Below, in pieces: positions 46,375 to 57,571 of a stretch of DNA of 64,000 nt. Position numbers and translations under genes: made by a program. Location: positions 747,812 to 811,811 of the forward strand of contig JBBHKE010003455.1 of assembly GCA_037447655.1 (NCBI GenBank), read 5' to 3'. The notes beneath the pieces were generated by a model that had not been told where the DNA came from, did not search any database, and worked only from the letters and a program-made list of their open reading frames with translations. Each line of letters opens with the position of its first letter. The first letter of the stretch is position 1. Origin of the DNA: Zygnema cylindricum. Its lineage: Eukaryota; Streptophyta; Zygnematophyceae; Zygnematales; Zygnemataceae.

Positions 46375-47025
46375 TATCCTCCACTCCGTCTTAAGGAAGC
46401 CGCCGTTGGAGACGCCGTAAATTCCGCCGCTCGCCGCTAGTTCGTTGCACTTATCAGTTTTGCACTTTTGCTTCATTTGCGCGCGCATATTTTTATATGA
46501 GCGGCGAGCCGCGGAATTTATGGCGTCTCGCACGCGTATTTCTATCTGAGCGGCACGCCGCGGAATTTATGGCGTCTCGCACGACGCATATTTCTATATG
46601 AGCGGCGAGCCGCGGAATTTATGGCGTCTCGCACGCGTATTTTTATATGAGCGGCAAGCCGCGGAATTTATGGCGTCTCCCACGCGTATTTTTACATGAG
46701 CGGCGAGCCGCGGAATTTCTGGCGTCTCGCACGCGTATTTTTATATGAGTGGCGAGCCGCGGAATTTATGGCGTCTCGCACGCGTATTTTTATATGAGCG
46801 GCGAGCCGCGGAATTTATGGCGTCTCGCACGCGTATTTTTATATGAGCGGCAAGCCGCGGAATTTATGGCGTCTCGCACGCGTATTTTTATCTGTCCCCC
46901 ACACCGTCTTTAAGAGGACGCCGCCGTTGGAGACGCCGTAAATTCCGGCGCCACACCGTCTTTAGGAGGACGCCGCCGTTGGAGACACCGTAAATTCCGG
47001 CGCTCGCCGCTAGTTCGTTGCACAT
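46375..47025. repeat. 49-bp minisatellite flanked by inverted copies of its core
   Basis: Eight copies of TGGCGTCTCGCACG start at 46521, 46570, 46622, 46671, 46720, 46769, 46818 and 46867, seven steps of which six are 49 bp and one 52 bp. Each unit holds GAGCGGCGAGCCGCGGAATT followed by TATGGCGTCTCGCAC. On both sides (about 46380-46440 and 46905-47020) the core occurs inverted as GGAGACGCCGTAAATTCCG, so the array forms the centre of a large imperfect palindrome. The tract is GC-rich in an AT-rich setting. Confidence 0.88.
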
Positions 47026-47195
47026 TTTCAATTTTTAGGGTTCTCAATATTTGAAAATTCAAATTTAAAAAGTACAAAAAGGTACGAATTTCACCTACGA
47101 ATTTTAAAAGTTTGTAATTGTTTTATGCGCACGGAACGTAGTATTCGATAGTTTCCTCCGTGCGTTTTATGCGCATAGGACATCTATGCAACTTA

Positions 47196-48130
47196 GGGTA
47201 CGTCGCCATGTAATCGGTATTTTGATAAAGTATTCTGGACTATAGTGAAGATTCGCCGTACTACTTTGAAGAGCGTCCCAATGTGCGAAAAATGAAATCG
47301 GAACTTTGATATGTGACGGTTGTAGACGTAATTACAACTTGTGACGATTGAAGGCGACTACGAAACTTCCGACGATTAGTGACGCCAACAAAAACAACGA
47401 CAGTTGTAGACGTGAAATTGCAAATGTTTAGGGTTTGGTAACATTGTGACGTCACGCTCACTTGTGACAACGTCGACGTCACGGATTCAAGAACTTTCCG
47501 CCATGGTTTCCCAATTTCGCTTTTTCTACTTTTCTCACTCGACTTGCCATTAAATAAAAACCTAAAAAAAATCAAAAAATATGTTTTTCAAAGATCTTTC
47601 ATTTTATACCAATATTGCCGTGTCTCATTCTAAAAAGTGTGAGATACAAGCGATAGTGTGAGAGGGAGAGAGGAGAGGCGACGACGACGAAAAATTATGC
47701 AAAGGACCCATGAACGCAAGTGGATGTCTGAGACCCCTACAATTTTTTTTCCGTACAAAGCGCGTGACGGGCACGGAGAAAAAAAGCGAGGACTCTCCCT
47801 CGTCCAAATTTTTTTAAAATCGTGTGGCGTGTGCGTGGTTCGTTTTCATTCGCAGTTTGGGCGGTACTTAAACTGAAATCACCCCCTCGAGGTGATTTTG
47901 GATGAAGTTTTTTTTGGGCTGGATTCTCTTGCTTGGGGGTCGAAAAGGGGAAAATGTCAAAATGCGTTCACATGACGACAAACACGCCGTACATTCAAAG
48001 TATTAATTGACATTCACTCTACTTTGATAAAAATGATTTTCTCGTCGACTAAAGTTTTTGTCAAAATTCCCTGAATTTTAGGGCAAAAAGACAGAGAAAA
48101 GTATATACTTTAATACATGGGGACATACCC
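47196..48130. mobile_element. MITE-like element, GGGTRTGTCCCCATGT family, best-preserved long copy
   Basis: The left end GGGTACGTCGCCATGTAAT and the inverse of the right end, GGGTATGTCCCCATGTAT, agree at most positions. TTA precedes and TAA follows. It aligns with 21365-22283 and 3400-4325. No transposase frame is present; the short frames inside are not conserved between copies. Confidence 0.72.
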
Positions 48131-48139
48131 TAAGTGTTC

Positions 48140-48350
48140 CCATGTCCAAGAACGAAATCGTTACTTGGCGTTCATTACTTTAAATATGTAAGAGTTGTAG
48201 GCGTCTTCAAAATTTGCAACAGTTGTAGACGTCTACGAAACTTGCAACGATAGTAGACGTCAATGAATTATGGGCAATTATAAACGCCAACACGTGGACA
48301 CAATACACAATCATAGACGTCTACAAAAGTCTCTTGTCAAAGTGTCATCA
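48140..48350. repeat. short GTAGACGTC-rich repeats
   Basis: Between the MITE and element D lie three or four degenerate units of about 27 bp built on ACTTGCAACGATTGTAGACG-type sequence. Similar units are seen inside the MITEs at 3580-3640 and 47310-47420, so this may be a fragment of another family member. Confidence 0.5.
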
Positions 48351-48356
48351 AATGTT

Positions 48357-49312
48357 TGTTGAAATCACTAGATTTAGGGGGTTTTTTCTAGGTCTAAATA
48401 AATTAAAAGCAAAAGGAAAAAGCATAGGCAGCATGCCTCTACCTCCTCCCAAGAGAGGGTGGTGGAGCCATGGCTACCTCACCTCCATGGGCAGGACTGA
48501 AGAGTGACATGAGTCACTCACAACTAAAAAGTGAGTCCGGTAGGACTCGAACCTCCAAGAGCGAGGCGTAGTTGTTAGCTCTAACCGATTTGTCTTAGGA
48601 GTTCGTTAAACTACATAGGGTTTGATATATATATAAACATTGTTTTGGTACTTTAATCCGATTAACGAAATTACAAATAAAGAACATGGAAGACGGGTGA
48701 CAATATAGTGCGAACATGAACCCGCACGAAACAAATGTATCGGACATTTGTTTTCAACAGCTAGTATTAAAAGCCGATTTTGATCCGACGACACATATCA
48801 CCGTCGAGATCCCGGAATGGCAGCTTTCGCAGTTTTCAGGCTTGACATGAACTAGCTCCACATGGCAAGATAGCATTGGGAAGCAAGAATCTTGAGAGCA
48901 TGCAGACGAGTCCGAAGGAGACAGACGTCCACTCCATGGCCTTGTCATACACAGGTCGTACAGAAAGGACATCGGCCATGGTACCTTTTTGTACAGTACA
49001 GTCTTTTGATTGGAGGGTACTTTAGTAGATGAGAGTTGTGAGAGGGGTTTAAGATTTAGGAGGTAGCCGCCACTTTCCTTGTGAGCTTCTATAAATAATG
49101 ACATCTTTGCCACTTCATAACTTATCGCATGGTTGGGCGTTTTCTGTGATTCTTTTTGGTGCGGACTCAAGGGAGTCCACTCTGCACAAGGGTGCATTAA
49201 GATTGTATATTTGCCTGCTTGGGTAGCAGTGGTCTTAGCTGAAATTGGGTTATTCAAAAACTAACTAGAGGCTTAAAGAATTTTGTAGTCCTATGGGGGA
49301 TACAAAATTAGA
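48357..49312 (+). mobile_element. element D 5' LTR, 956 bp
   Basis: It starts TGTTGAAATCACTAG and ends ATACAAAATTAGA (the 3' copy ends ATTACA, so the final CA has mutated to GA here). Marks shared with the 3' copy are CTACATAGGGTTTGAT near 48612, ACATTTGTTTTCAACRGCTA near 48745 and ACTTCATAACTTATC near 49110. The AGCTTCTATAAATAATGACA block near 49085 looks like the TATA box of the LTR promoter. Confidence 0.85.
48520..48615 (-). other. antisense tRNA-like segment in the LTR of element D
   Basis: On the strand opposite to element transcription, GGTTAGAGC and, 24 nt later, GGTTCGAGTCC resemble the D-arm (A box) and T-arm (B box) of a tRNA gene. The cloverleaf stems do not close well and no clear anticodon loop can be drawn, so it is not a tRNA gene. 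LTRs of E and of the 38-kb element have a comparable T-arm-like motif at the same relative place (AGATCAAATCCTG on the opposite strand). Confidence 0.45.
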
Positions 49313-49322
49313 GGTTATGGGC
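49313..49322 (+). other. element D primer-binding site, anticodon-arm type
   Basis: Immediately after the LTR comes GGTTATGGGC. Plant initiator tRNA-Met carries GGGCCCATAACC in its anticodon arm, so ten bases pair with the inside of the tRNA and not with its CCA end. The same site, extended to GGTTATGGCCCACC, follows the element E LTR. Confidence 0.7.
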
Positions 49323-49376
49323 GGTCCCTCGAGGGTGCCCATCTTCAACAGATCTGGGTTCATTTATTGAGAAGCC

Positions 49377-50300
49377 ATGATGACAGGGGCTTTGTGTGAT
49401 TTCATTTATTGGGAAGCCATGATGACATGGGCTTTGTGTGAAAAACGATACTGGGGTATTGTCACTGGACAAGTGAAATGTCCATCTCAGGGAATCCCAC
49501 CAGGGTTTAGTGGGGTGAGGTTTTCTACAGCAGCATCTAACCCAACGGAAGAGGCATACGATAAAGATAGCAATGTGTCCGAAAAAGGGAAAGGGAAGGA
49601 GACACCTCTTACTCCTAGCGCCACGGCATCCGGAGCGGTGGCCGTGAAGATCGGGGAAAACAATATTCTAACATGGGAATACACAAACATGGCTGCAAAG
49701 CATTTCATTCCGAGGCACCTTACTCAAGCTTTGGCAACCTCCCATCTTCACATTCTCAAGGCCGAGGAGTTATGGAAGACTTTAGTGGAAATCTATAGAG
49801 CTAGCACAATTCAAGAGCTCCAATTGGGCGAGCAAAGGTTAGGGGATTACACTTACAAAAGGAGAAAAATGTTAGACTACTGTAATGATCTCTCTTGTTT
49901 GTAGGTGGAGATAGAGAGTGCAGGGTGGAAAGGTACAATGAAGATGAAAGTTAACACCCTCGTCATGATGTTGCCTGATGAGTATGAGAACATGGTGTGA
50001 GAACATAGTGTACCGAGTGTAAGAAATGGATGACAAATCTTGGAAGTGGAATACAGTGATCCGGATGATACTTGTGCAGGAGAACACTATTGAGATTCGG
50101 AGAGGAGGAAAGAGCATTCAAGCTCTAGCTATGAGAATGGACTTGTGGGGGAAGGATTCGAGGAAGTCGTAAAACAGCTTCAAAGGAGAATGAAAACGGT
50201 CTAGAGGACCGAGGCCTCAAAATGGTCATTGTCATTTTTGCAAAAAACCGTGACACTTCATAGCGGAGTGTACCAAGCTGTCAAAGCTGAGGCTTCAAGA
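49377..50300 (+). pseudogene. element D gag
   Basis: The frame 49377-49904 encodes a gag N-terminus with GIPPGFSGVRF and ILTWEYTNMAAKHFIPRHLT, closely matching element E gag (GIPPGFGGSRF and MATKHCILRHLT). It stops at 49902. The zinc knuckle at about 50230-50272 reads CHFCKKP-stop-HFIAEC; a GGA-to-TGA change removed its Gly. Other stops and a shift lie between. Confidence 0.8.
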
Positions 50301-50355
50301 GAACCATGGAGAAGGTTTTTCCGGAGGGGAAAAAAAGACACTTGTAGTTACAGAA

Positions 50356-53300
50356 GTGAAACAGGAGACCGAGGAGGACGAGTCTTCTGAAGAGGAGGAT
50401 GGGAGCTCCTACTTGACGAGAATCAGGAGGAAAAGGAGATCTTTCGTAAACAGAAGTGTGCTATTGGAGCCAATCAAAAAGCTCCTCAAGAAGGATGGAT
50501 CATCGATTCACCTGCATCTATGCATATATGTCGTGACAGGCACCTCTTTACTAAGCTAAGAAAGATCCCTACTGTAGAGATAAAGTATAGGGATGGGAGA
50601 GTGATTACTACAAATCTCGTGGTTTTGGAAGATCTGAAATTCTTAGTGGATGGTAAGACTTCTGTACTCACCTTCTCAGAAGTACTCTACATTCCTCAGC
50701 TGAGTAAAAATATTGTCTCTACCTTTGTATTAGATGATAAGGAATTTGATACCTTCATTAGAAAGGGAGTCTTTACAGCTAAGTATGGGGATGAAGTCTA
50801 CTTCACAGCAGATATAGGTAGCCAAGGAATGTTTAGGCTTAACCTGAGTAATGGAAAGAAGAATGCTTACTATGTTGGTGTCCCAAACTTGATGATTTGG
50901 CATAAGTGGTTGGGGCATGTGCACTTTGATAGGCAAAGGGAAATGAAGAAGCTTCGTGTAGTAGAAGGCATTCTGTTGGGGATAATAAAATGATGTATGA
51001 TTGTAGTGGATGTGACCAAGGTAAGACTCACAGACTCCATTTTCCCAAAACTGCCACTTATAGAGGTGAGAAAGTACTAGATCTGGTCCACACACACATC
51101 TAGCGACCAGCCAAGATACCTTCGGTAGGAGGGAAGAGGTTGTTGAAATAACTAGTTTTATTTGGGTATTTTCTAGGTCTAAATAGATTAGAGAAAAAAG
51201 ACAAAAAAAGCGCAGGCAGTCTGCCTCCATTCATTCTCTCTAGCCCCCATATTTGTTATAGTCACTGAAGGAGAGAGAGAGTGACAAAGACATGGCTGCC
51301 TGAGCTCCATAAGCACGACTAAAGAGTGACTTAAGTCACTCTCAACAAAAGGTTGAGTCCGGCAAGGGAGTGCAAACTCAGGGAAGTGCAAGTTGTACAA
51401 CAATGGAGTCAGTTTGTCAGTTCAACCTCTAAGGCAGCAGTGGTTATGGCTTGAAGTGGGTTAGTTAAAAGCTATCTAGAGGCTTCCTAAATTTTGTAGT
51501 CCAATGGAGGACACAAAATTGCAAAGGTTTATGTTGACAATAACTGATGACTGGTGTGGATACTGTAGAGTCTTCTTCCTAAAAACAAAGTTTGAAACAC
51601 CAACTTACTTCAAAGAATATAAAGCCTGGTGTGAGAAGTTGCACAGATCCCCCATTAAAAGAATAACGAGCGATAATGGGGGAGAATATACCTCTTACTA
51701 GTTTGAGGAATACTTGACGGATGAGGGAGTTCAGTATTAGAAAAATGAACTGAAGAATCTACAACAAAATGGGGTAGCTGAGAGGTTGAACATGACTTTA
51801 GGAGATAGTGTAGGCAGTATGCTGGCCGACAAGAAGATAGGAAAAAGGTTTTGGGCAGAAGCCATGAACTGTGCTAACTACATCAAGAATAATGTCCTTA
51901 CTATAAATGTGAGAGGAATGACACCTTATGAGAGATGGGTTGGTAAGAAACCAAATATTTCTCACCTCAAAGTATTCGGTAGTCAAATTTAGAATCTTGA
52001 CACTGATAGGAAAAACTGGAACTAGATGTTAAAAGGAAACTTAGATATTTTGTGGGATATGATGAGGATGTCAAAGGATATAGAGTCTATGACTTAGCTA
52101 AACAAGATTTCATTCTGGTAAATTACCTTGTCGTCATGGATGAAGGGAAGTCATTTCAACCCTTCAAATACACCAAGAAAATAACAATCAGTTTTGAGTC
52201 CGAGGGTGAGGAGGACTCGGATGTTCCCGAAAGGGACATGAGTGAAAAAGAGATTGCAAATTCAGGGGAGATCCAAGATAGGGGAGATATACCGAAATCT
52301 TCCTATATCCCTATACACTCCGAGGAGACAGAGGAGGAGGAGCCGAAACCGACTTCTATGGATAGGGGATCCGATGAGACACTAAAATGAGACTTCCCTC
52401 CATTCCAGCCTCGGAATTTGAGGGAGGACGAAGAAGAAACAAAAGGCTATATGAAAAACAGGCAGCTCACAAGGTAACTAAGCTGTCCCACCCTGATGAG
52501 CCTCAGTTATACTCGGAGGCAATGAACTGTCTTGAAAAATACAGATAAGTTAGAGCCACAAATGATGTGATGGCCTCCATCGTGGAAAAAAAAACTTGGG
52601 AGCTGGTGGACTATCCTCCGGACAAAAAACCAATAGGGTGCAAATGGGTGTTCATACTAGAACTAAACCCGGATAATACTATTGAAAGATATCAGGCTCG
52701 GTTGGGAGCAGATGGGTTCACCCAAAAAGAAGGGATAGATTATCAGGAGACTTTTGCTCCGGTGGTTCGATTTCCATCAGTAAGGATACTCCTCAGTCTT
52801 GTGACAGCGGAAGATATAGAAATACACTAGATGGATATTAAGACCGCCTTTCTCAACGGTGAACAAGAGGAAAATCTTCATGTGACAACCACAGGGGTTT
52901 GTAGAACAAGGAGAGGAGATCAAAGTCTGCAAACTCATAAAGTCCTTATATGGATTGAAGCAAGCTCCCAAACAATAGAATAAGAAACTAGATGAGTTTC
53001 TCACCGCTCTGGGATATATCCGAGACCATTCTATTTATATGTTTGAGGATGAGAATGGGGTTATCTTCATTGCAATTTATGTGGATGATTTGTTGGTGTT
53101 TAGCAAGTCTACGGAAAAGATCAATAAGTTAAATAAAGATCTTAGAAGCAAATTTGACATAAAGGATTTAAGGGAAGCAAGATACATTTTGGGAATTCAA
53201 ATGGAAAGAGATATGAGGAAAAGATTATCAAACTTACTCAGAAAGAAGTTATAGGGAATATGCTTGAAAAATTCCAGATAGAAAAAGTAAGTGATGGGAG

Positions 53301-54042
53301 TGTAGAAGGAGGAGTGATAATTTTAGAGGATCAGATGAGTCCAAAAGTGAAACAGTTTATAAAGTCTATACCGTAGAAGCAGGTTGTAGGAAGCTTAATC
53401 TACTTTATGAATTGTACTAGGCCGGACATAGCGGCAGCAGTTGGAGTCCTCAGTAAGAGTCTTAATGATCTTAGGAATAGAGATTAGGAGAAAGCCAAGA
53501 GAGTCATGAGATATCTGGTGGGAACCAAGGATTTATGGTTGCATTTCGAAGGGGAGCACACTCACATCACTACTTGGAGTGATCCCAGTTATGGCAATGC
53601 ACCTATGAGAAGATGCACTTCTAGGTATGTGTTGTATATGGGGGAAGGTGTTTGCTATTGGAGTACCAAGCAACAAAAGGTAGTTGCTCAATCCACTATA
53701 GAGGTTGAGTACATGGCCTCTTGTTCTGCGGTGAAAGAGTTGATCTGGGTCAAGTCTTTATTACAAGATTTGAGGTATATGAAAGAGGGAGTGCATGAAG
53801 TTTTCTGTTATAATCAAGCTGCCATTGCAATAGCAGCAAATCGAAAGCATCATTTCAAAGCTAAATATATGGACATAAGATTGAGTTTTGTACGGGAAAA
53901 AGTTGAAAACAAAATTGTGAATCTTGTGTATAAATTTGATAGAGGAATGGTGGTTGATATGATGACCGAACTTGTGCCCTCTTCCAAGTTAAAATATTGT
54001 AGAGAAAAGTGTGGACTAAGAAAAAAATTGAAGTTAGACTAG
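50356..54042 (+). pseudogene. element D pol: protease, integrase, RT, RNase H
   Basis: Protease: IIDSPASMHIC near 50493 (D-S-G normally; Gly changed to Pro). Gag-pre-integrase: WHKWLGHVHFDRQREMKKL near 50898. Integrase: split by a solo LTR, then RFMLTITDDWCGY and TSDNGGEYTS (51525-51701) and NMTLGDSVGSMLADKK (51786-51992). RT: CKWVFILELNPDNTIERYQA (52567-52830) and the YVDDLLVFSKS catalytic box near 53078. RNase H: 53506-54042 with VEYMASCSAVKELIWVKSL and HFKAKYMDIRLSFVREKVE. At least eight stops or shifts interrupt the chain. Confidence 0.85.
51141..51523 (+). mobile_element. 383-bp solo LTR inserted in element D integrase
   Basis: It starts TGTTGAAATAACTAG and ends ACACAAAATTGCA and is flanked by GAGGT (51136-51140) and AAGGT (51524-51528). 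Removing it with one flank restores GGG AAG AGG TTT ATG, which encodes the integrase stretch GKRFM seen intact in element E. It belongs to the D/E LTR family but lacks most of the middle; only about the first 240 bp and last 110 bp are represented. Confidence 0.85.
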
Positions 54043-54055
54043 AAAATAAATAGAG

Positions 54056-54303
54056 TGTCGAAAATCACTAGATTTAAAGGGTATTTTCTAGGTCTGAATA
54101 GATTAAAAGCAAAAAGAAAAGCATAGGCAGCCTGCCTCCACCTCCTCCATCTAGCCCCCATACTTGTTGTAGTCACTAAAGGAAAGAGAGCCGGGTGGAG
54201 CCATGGTAGCCTCAACTCCATAGGCAGAACTGAAGAGTGACATAAGTCACTCTCAACTAAAAAGTGAGTCCGACAGAACTCAAACCTCCGACAAGCAGAG
54301 CGA
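54056..54303 (+). mobile_element. element D 3' LTR, first part
   Basis: This is 248 bp starting TGTCGAAAATCACTAG, matching 48357-48575. It is cut in the tRNA-like segment at AGCAGAGCGA by element E and resumes at 60756. Confidence 0.85.
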
Positions 54304-55368
54304 TGCAACTTTGAGACCTCCATAGATCCTCATAATGGACAGCTTGCAAGAAGCCTCTAGGATAACCCTGAACCCTTTGTATTTCAAGAAGAATTAATGC
54401 CACCTTGGCTGACAGAAACTCCGACCACCTTCACTTGTGTGAAGGCAAGATTCCCTTGAGTCGATAGCAAAAATAATCTCTAAATTTGCTCCCCTAAGCA
54501 GTAAGTTATAGAGGGTCAAAGTTTACCTTTTGTACAGAAGCTCTCTCGAAGAGAGGGTCCTATCTACCAATTTTTTTTAAGTCCTATCTCTCTCTAAAAC
54601 TCTATTTATTGATGTACGACACGAATCGTATTATACTGCCGTACACAAAAGTACAGCTGTCGATGTACTTTTTGTACGAATATTGTACGACATGGCCTAA
54701 ATGTCGACACATGTCATATTCGGATTCAGTCCCGTAATCCCCGGAGATGCCGCGATCAAATGTAATTGTGCCACGTGTCATCCGATGTGGAGATGACCAC
54801 AAACGGCCGAAATTCTCTTCCGCGATCTCGGCATTCTTCCCAGCTGTCCGATTGAATGTAGATTTTGATCGTAGCCGTCATAAATACTTGCGCGATATTT
54901 GTTTCGTTTAAAGAAATAAATGGGTGATACTCATTTCTTATTTGTTTCGTATACCGTACTTTTACATAAATGAATCTATGTATCCCAAAAACAGTTGCCG
55001 TTAAATGAATTATTTTACGTGGTAACATTTAAATAACTAACAAACCCTATAGCAGGTAACTCTAGTCCTAGACTTAATGGTTATGTCTACCGGCTACCGG
55101 TGGCTTTATCGGACGGCAAGTACCAAGATCAAATCCTGGATTTGATATCTCCCCTTTTAGTAAATAAACTACCAATCCGTAAATCAACTAATCTATTTCC
55201 CGTAAACCTCTGGATAGCCTAGGTAGCCATGGCTCTAGCTTCCTCTCCATGTTGTGACTGCAACAATTGTGGGAGTGGGAGAGAGAAGTTAGAGGCAGAC
55301 TGCCTCGGTTTTTTTTCTGCATTTTATTTTAGACCTAGAAAATACTAAAAAAAGCATCAATTTATACA
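54304..55368 (-). mobile_element. element E 3' LTR, 1065 bp
   Basis: On the plus strand it runs TGCAACTTTGAGACCTCC.. to ..CATCAATTTATACA. It contains GCCACGTGTCATCCGATGTG (a G-box, CACGTG) near 54771, a palindromic CGGCTACCGGTGGC near 55091, and the antisense T-arm-like CAAGATCAAATCCTGG near 55124-55139. Short minus-strand frames in it are repeated in the other LTR and are not genes. Confidence 0.88.
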
Positions 55369-55425
55369 CTCCCCTTAATTTCTAGTCAAATTATAATTTC
55401 AGACCACACTTCTCATTGCTGAAAA

Positions 55426-57340
55426 TTAGCTTAGGGGAAGAGCCACAGGTTTGGTGATCATATCTGCTACGATCTCGCTATCTGGTCGGTACTCTAAACT
55501 GATTATTTTGTTTTCTACCTTCTCTCTAACAAAGTTGAGTCTAATGTCCATGTGTTTGGATTTAAAATGAGGTTTAGCATTGGCAGAAAAAGCGATTGCT
55601 GCCTGATTATCAAAAAAAATAAATTGCACACCACTCTTAAGGTAACCAAGCTCACCAAGCAAAGACTTGACCCACATCAATTCTTTTACAGCAAACCAAG
55701 AGGCCATATACTTAGCCTCCATGGTGGATTGAGCAATAACCTTTTGTTGTTTGCTACTCCAACAGCAAGCCCCATCACCTATATATAATACATATCCAGA
55801 AGTACATTTCCTAATCGGAGCATCACCATAACTGGCATCACTCCAAGTAGTGATGTCAGTATTCTCCCCACCCAAATGCAACCATAGATCCCTAGTTCCT
55901 ATCAAATATCTAAGGACTATCTTAGCTACCTCCTAATCCTTCTTAGTGGGAGCATTTTGACTTCTACTCAGCACTCCTACAGCTGCAAACTAAATCCAGC
56001 CGGGTACAATTCATAAAATATATTAGGCTTCCCACTACTTGCCTGTAAGGAATAGTGTGCATGACCTTTTGTTCTTCAAAACTTAATTCCTCGTCTAAGA
56101 CTATGACTATTTCATCCTCACTCCCCTCACTTCCCTTCTTTAACTCCATTAGAGTTGTACAACTATTAGCTTTATCCATCTAAAATTTTTCCAACATGTT
56201 CCCTTTTGCTTCTTTTTGAGTCAATCTTATAATCTTTCTTTCTCGGTCTCTTTCTACTTCAATTCCCAAAATATATTTTGCCTCCCCCATATCCTTCATT
56301 TAAATTTCCCTTTAAGATCGGTTTTCAGTTTATTAATTTTTTCCATTGATTTACTTAAAAAAAGCAAATCATCAACATAAAATGCAATAAATATAACACC
56401 TTTCTCATCTTCAAAAACATAGATTGAGTGATCTGAGCTGATTTAGAAATATCGTAGACTGGTAAGAAACTCATCAAGCTTCTTATTTTACTGTCCAGGC
56501 GCTTGTTTGAAACCATAAAGAGATTTAATCAATCGACATACCTTACTCTCCTCTCCTTCCTCCACAAATCCTTCGGGTTGTCGCAAGAAGATCTCCTCTC
56601 CCAATTCTCCATGCAAAAAGGTTGTTTTGATGTCCATATGGTGCACCTCTATGTCTTTCGCTGCTGCCAGACTGAGAAGTATGAGGACGGAGGGAAAATC
56701 TGACGACCAAGGCAAAGGTTTCCATGTAGTCGATTCCTTCTTTCTATGTAAATCCTTTTGCCACTAATTAGGTTTTGTAACGCTCAATGGTGTTATCCGA
56801 GTTCAGTTTTAATTTGAAAACCCACTTACAACCGATTGATTTTCGGTTAGGTTGAGAATCCACCAGCTCCCAAGTATCGGCTGCCATAATTGAGGCCATC
56901 TCCTCATTGATGGCTGTCTTCCACCAGTTCCTTTCTGGACAAGTTATCGCCTCTCCATATGTCTGAGGGTCATCTTGATGAGATAGTTTTGTTGCCTTGT
57001 TATTAACCTATTTTTCTTGCAACCTTTTGCTACTTCTCCTTCCCCCCTCAAAATCTGTGGCCAGAATAGATGGTTCTCGTGGGTTCTTTCGAACAATCTC
57101 GGCTTCTCCCCTATCCCTTGATTCCAGCCCAATTTCCACCACGTCTTCCGCTTCGGGTAGAGTTGTCACTGGAGTTTTCGGAGCCGACTCCTTTTCGGTC
57201 TGATTTGTACCTACAAGAATGTCATCTTCTCCAAAACCTTGATATTTAGGAAGCTCAAAGTCATCGGAATTTTTTGACTCAAATCTGATTTTTACTGACT
57301 TTGTATACTTGAAGGGATCCACAGACTTTCCTTCATCCAT
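55426..57340 (-). pseudogene. element E reverse transcriptase and RNase H
   Basis: RNase H occupies 55426-55905 (WSDASYGDAPIRKCTSGYVL, EAKYMASWFAVKELMWVKSL, HFKSKHMDIRLNFVREKVEN), an open frame of 159 codons. RT C-terminal part at 55964-56179 (PYRQVVGSLIYFMNCTRLDL), the YVDD box near 56371-56382, LIKSLYGFKQAPGQ and HHMDIKTTFLHGELGEEIFL at 56488-56715. The acidic linker between integrase and RT is at 57008-57340. Frame changes separate the pieces. Confidence 0.85.
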
Positions 57341-57571
57341 AACTACTAGATGCTTTACTAAGATTATATCTTCCCTCTTTAGATCATAAACTTTATATCT
57401 TTTAACATCCTCATCATATCCAAATAAGTATCTCGGTTTACCTTTAGGATTTAGATTCCAATTAGACCGATATGTATCTAAACTAAATACTTAACTACCA
57501 AAAACTTTTAAGTGAGATATGTCTGGATTCCGGCCGGTTCATCTCTCATTAGGTGTTTGACCTTTTATAGC

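Noticed and set aside
46375-47025. CRISPR-like array
   Set aside because: Units are contiguous 49-bp repeats without unique spacers, in plant nuclear DNA; it is a minisatellite.
48520-48615. A tRNA gene on the minus strand (A-box and B-box like sequence)
   Set aside because: The acceptor and anticodon stems do not pair and the segment is part of an LTR repeated elsewhere with many changes. Kept only as a tRNA-like motif.
54602-55028. Short minus-strand frames repeated at 54.6-55.0 and 60.0-60.4 kb
   Set aside because: They occur in both LTRs of element E because the LTRs are copies; no support for a protein.
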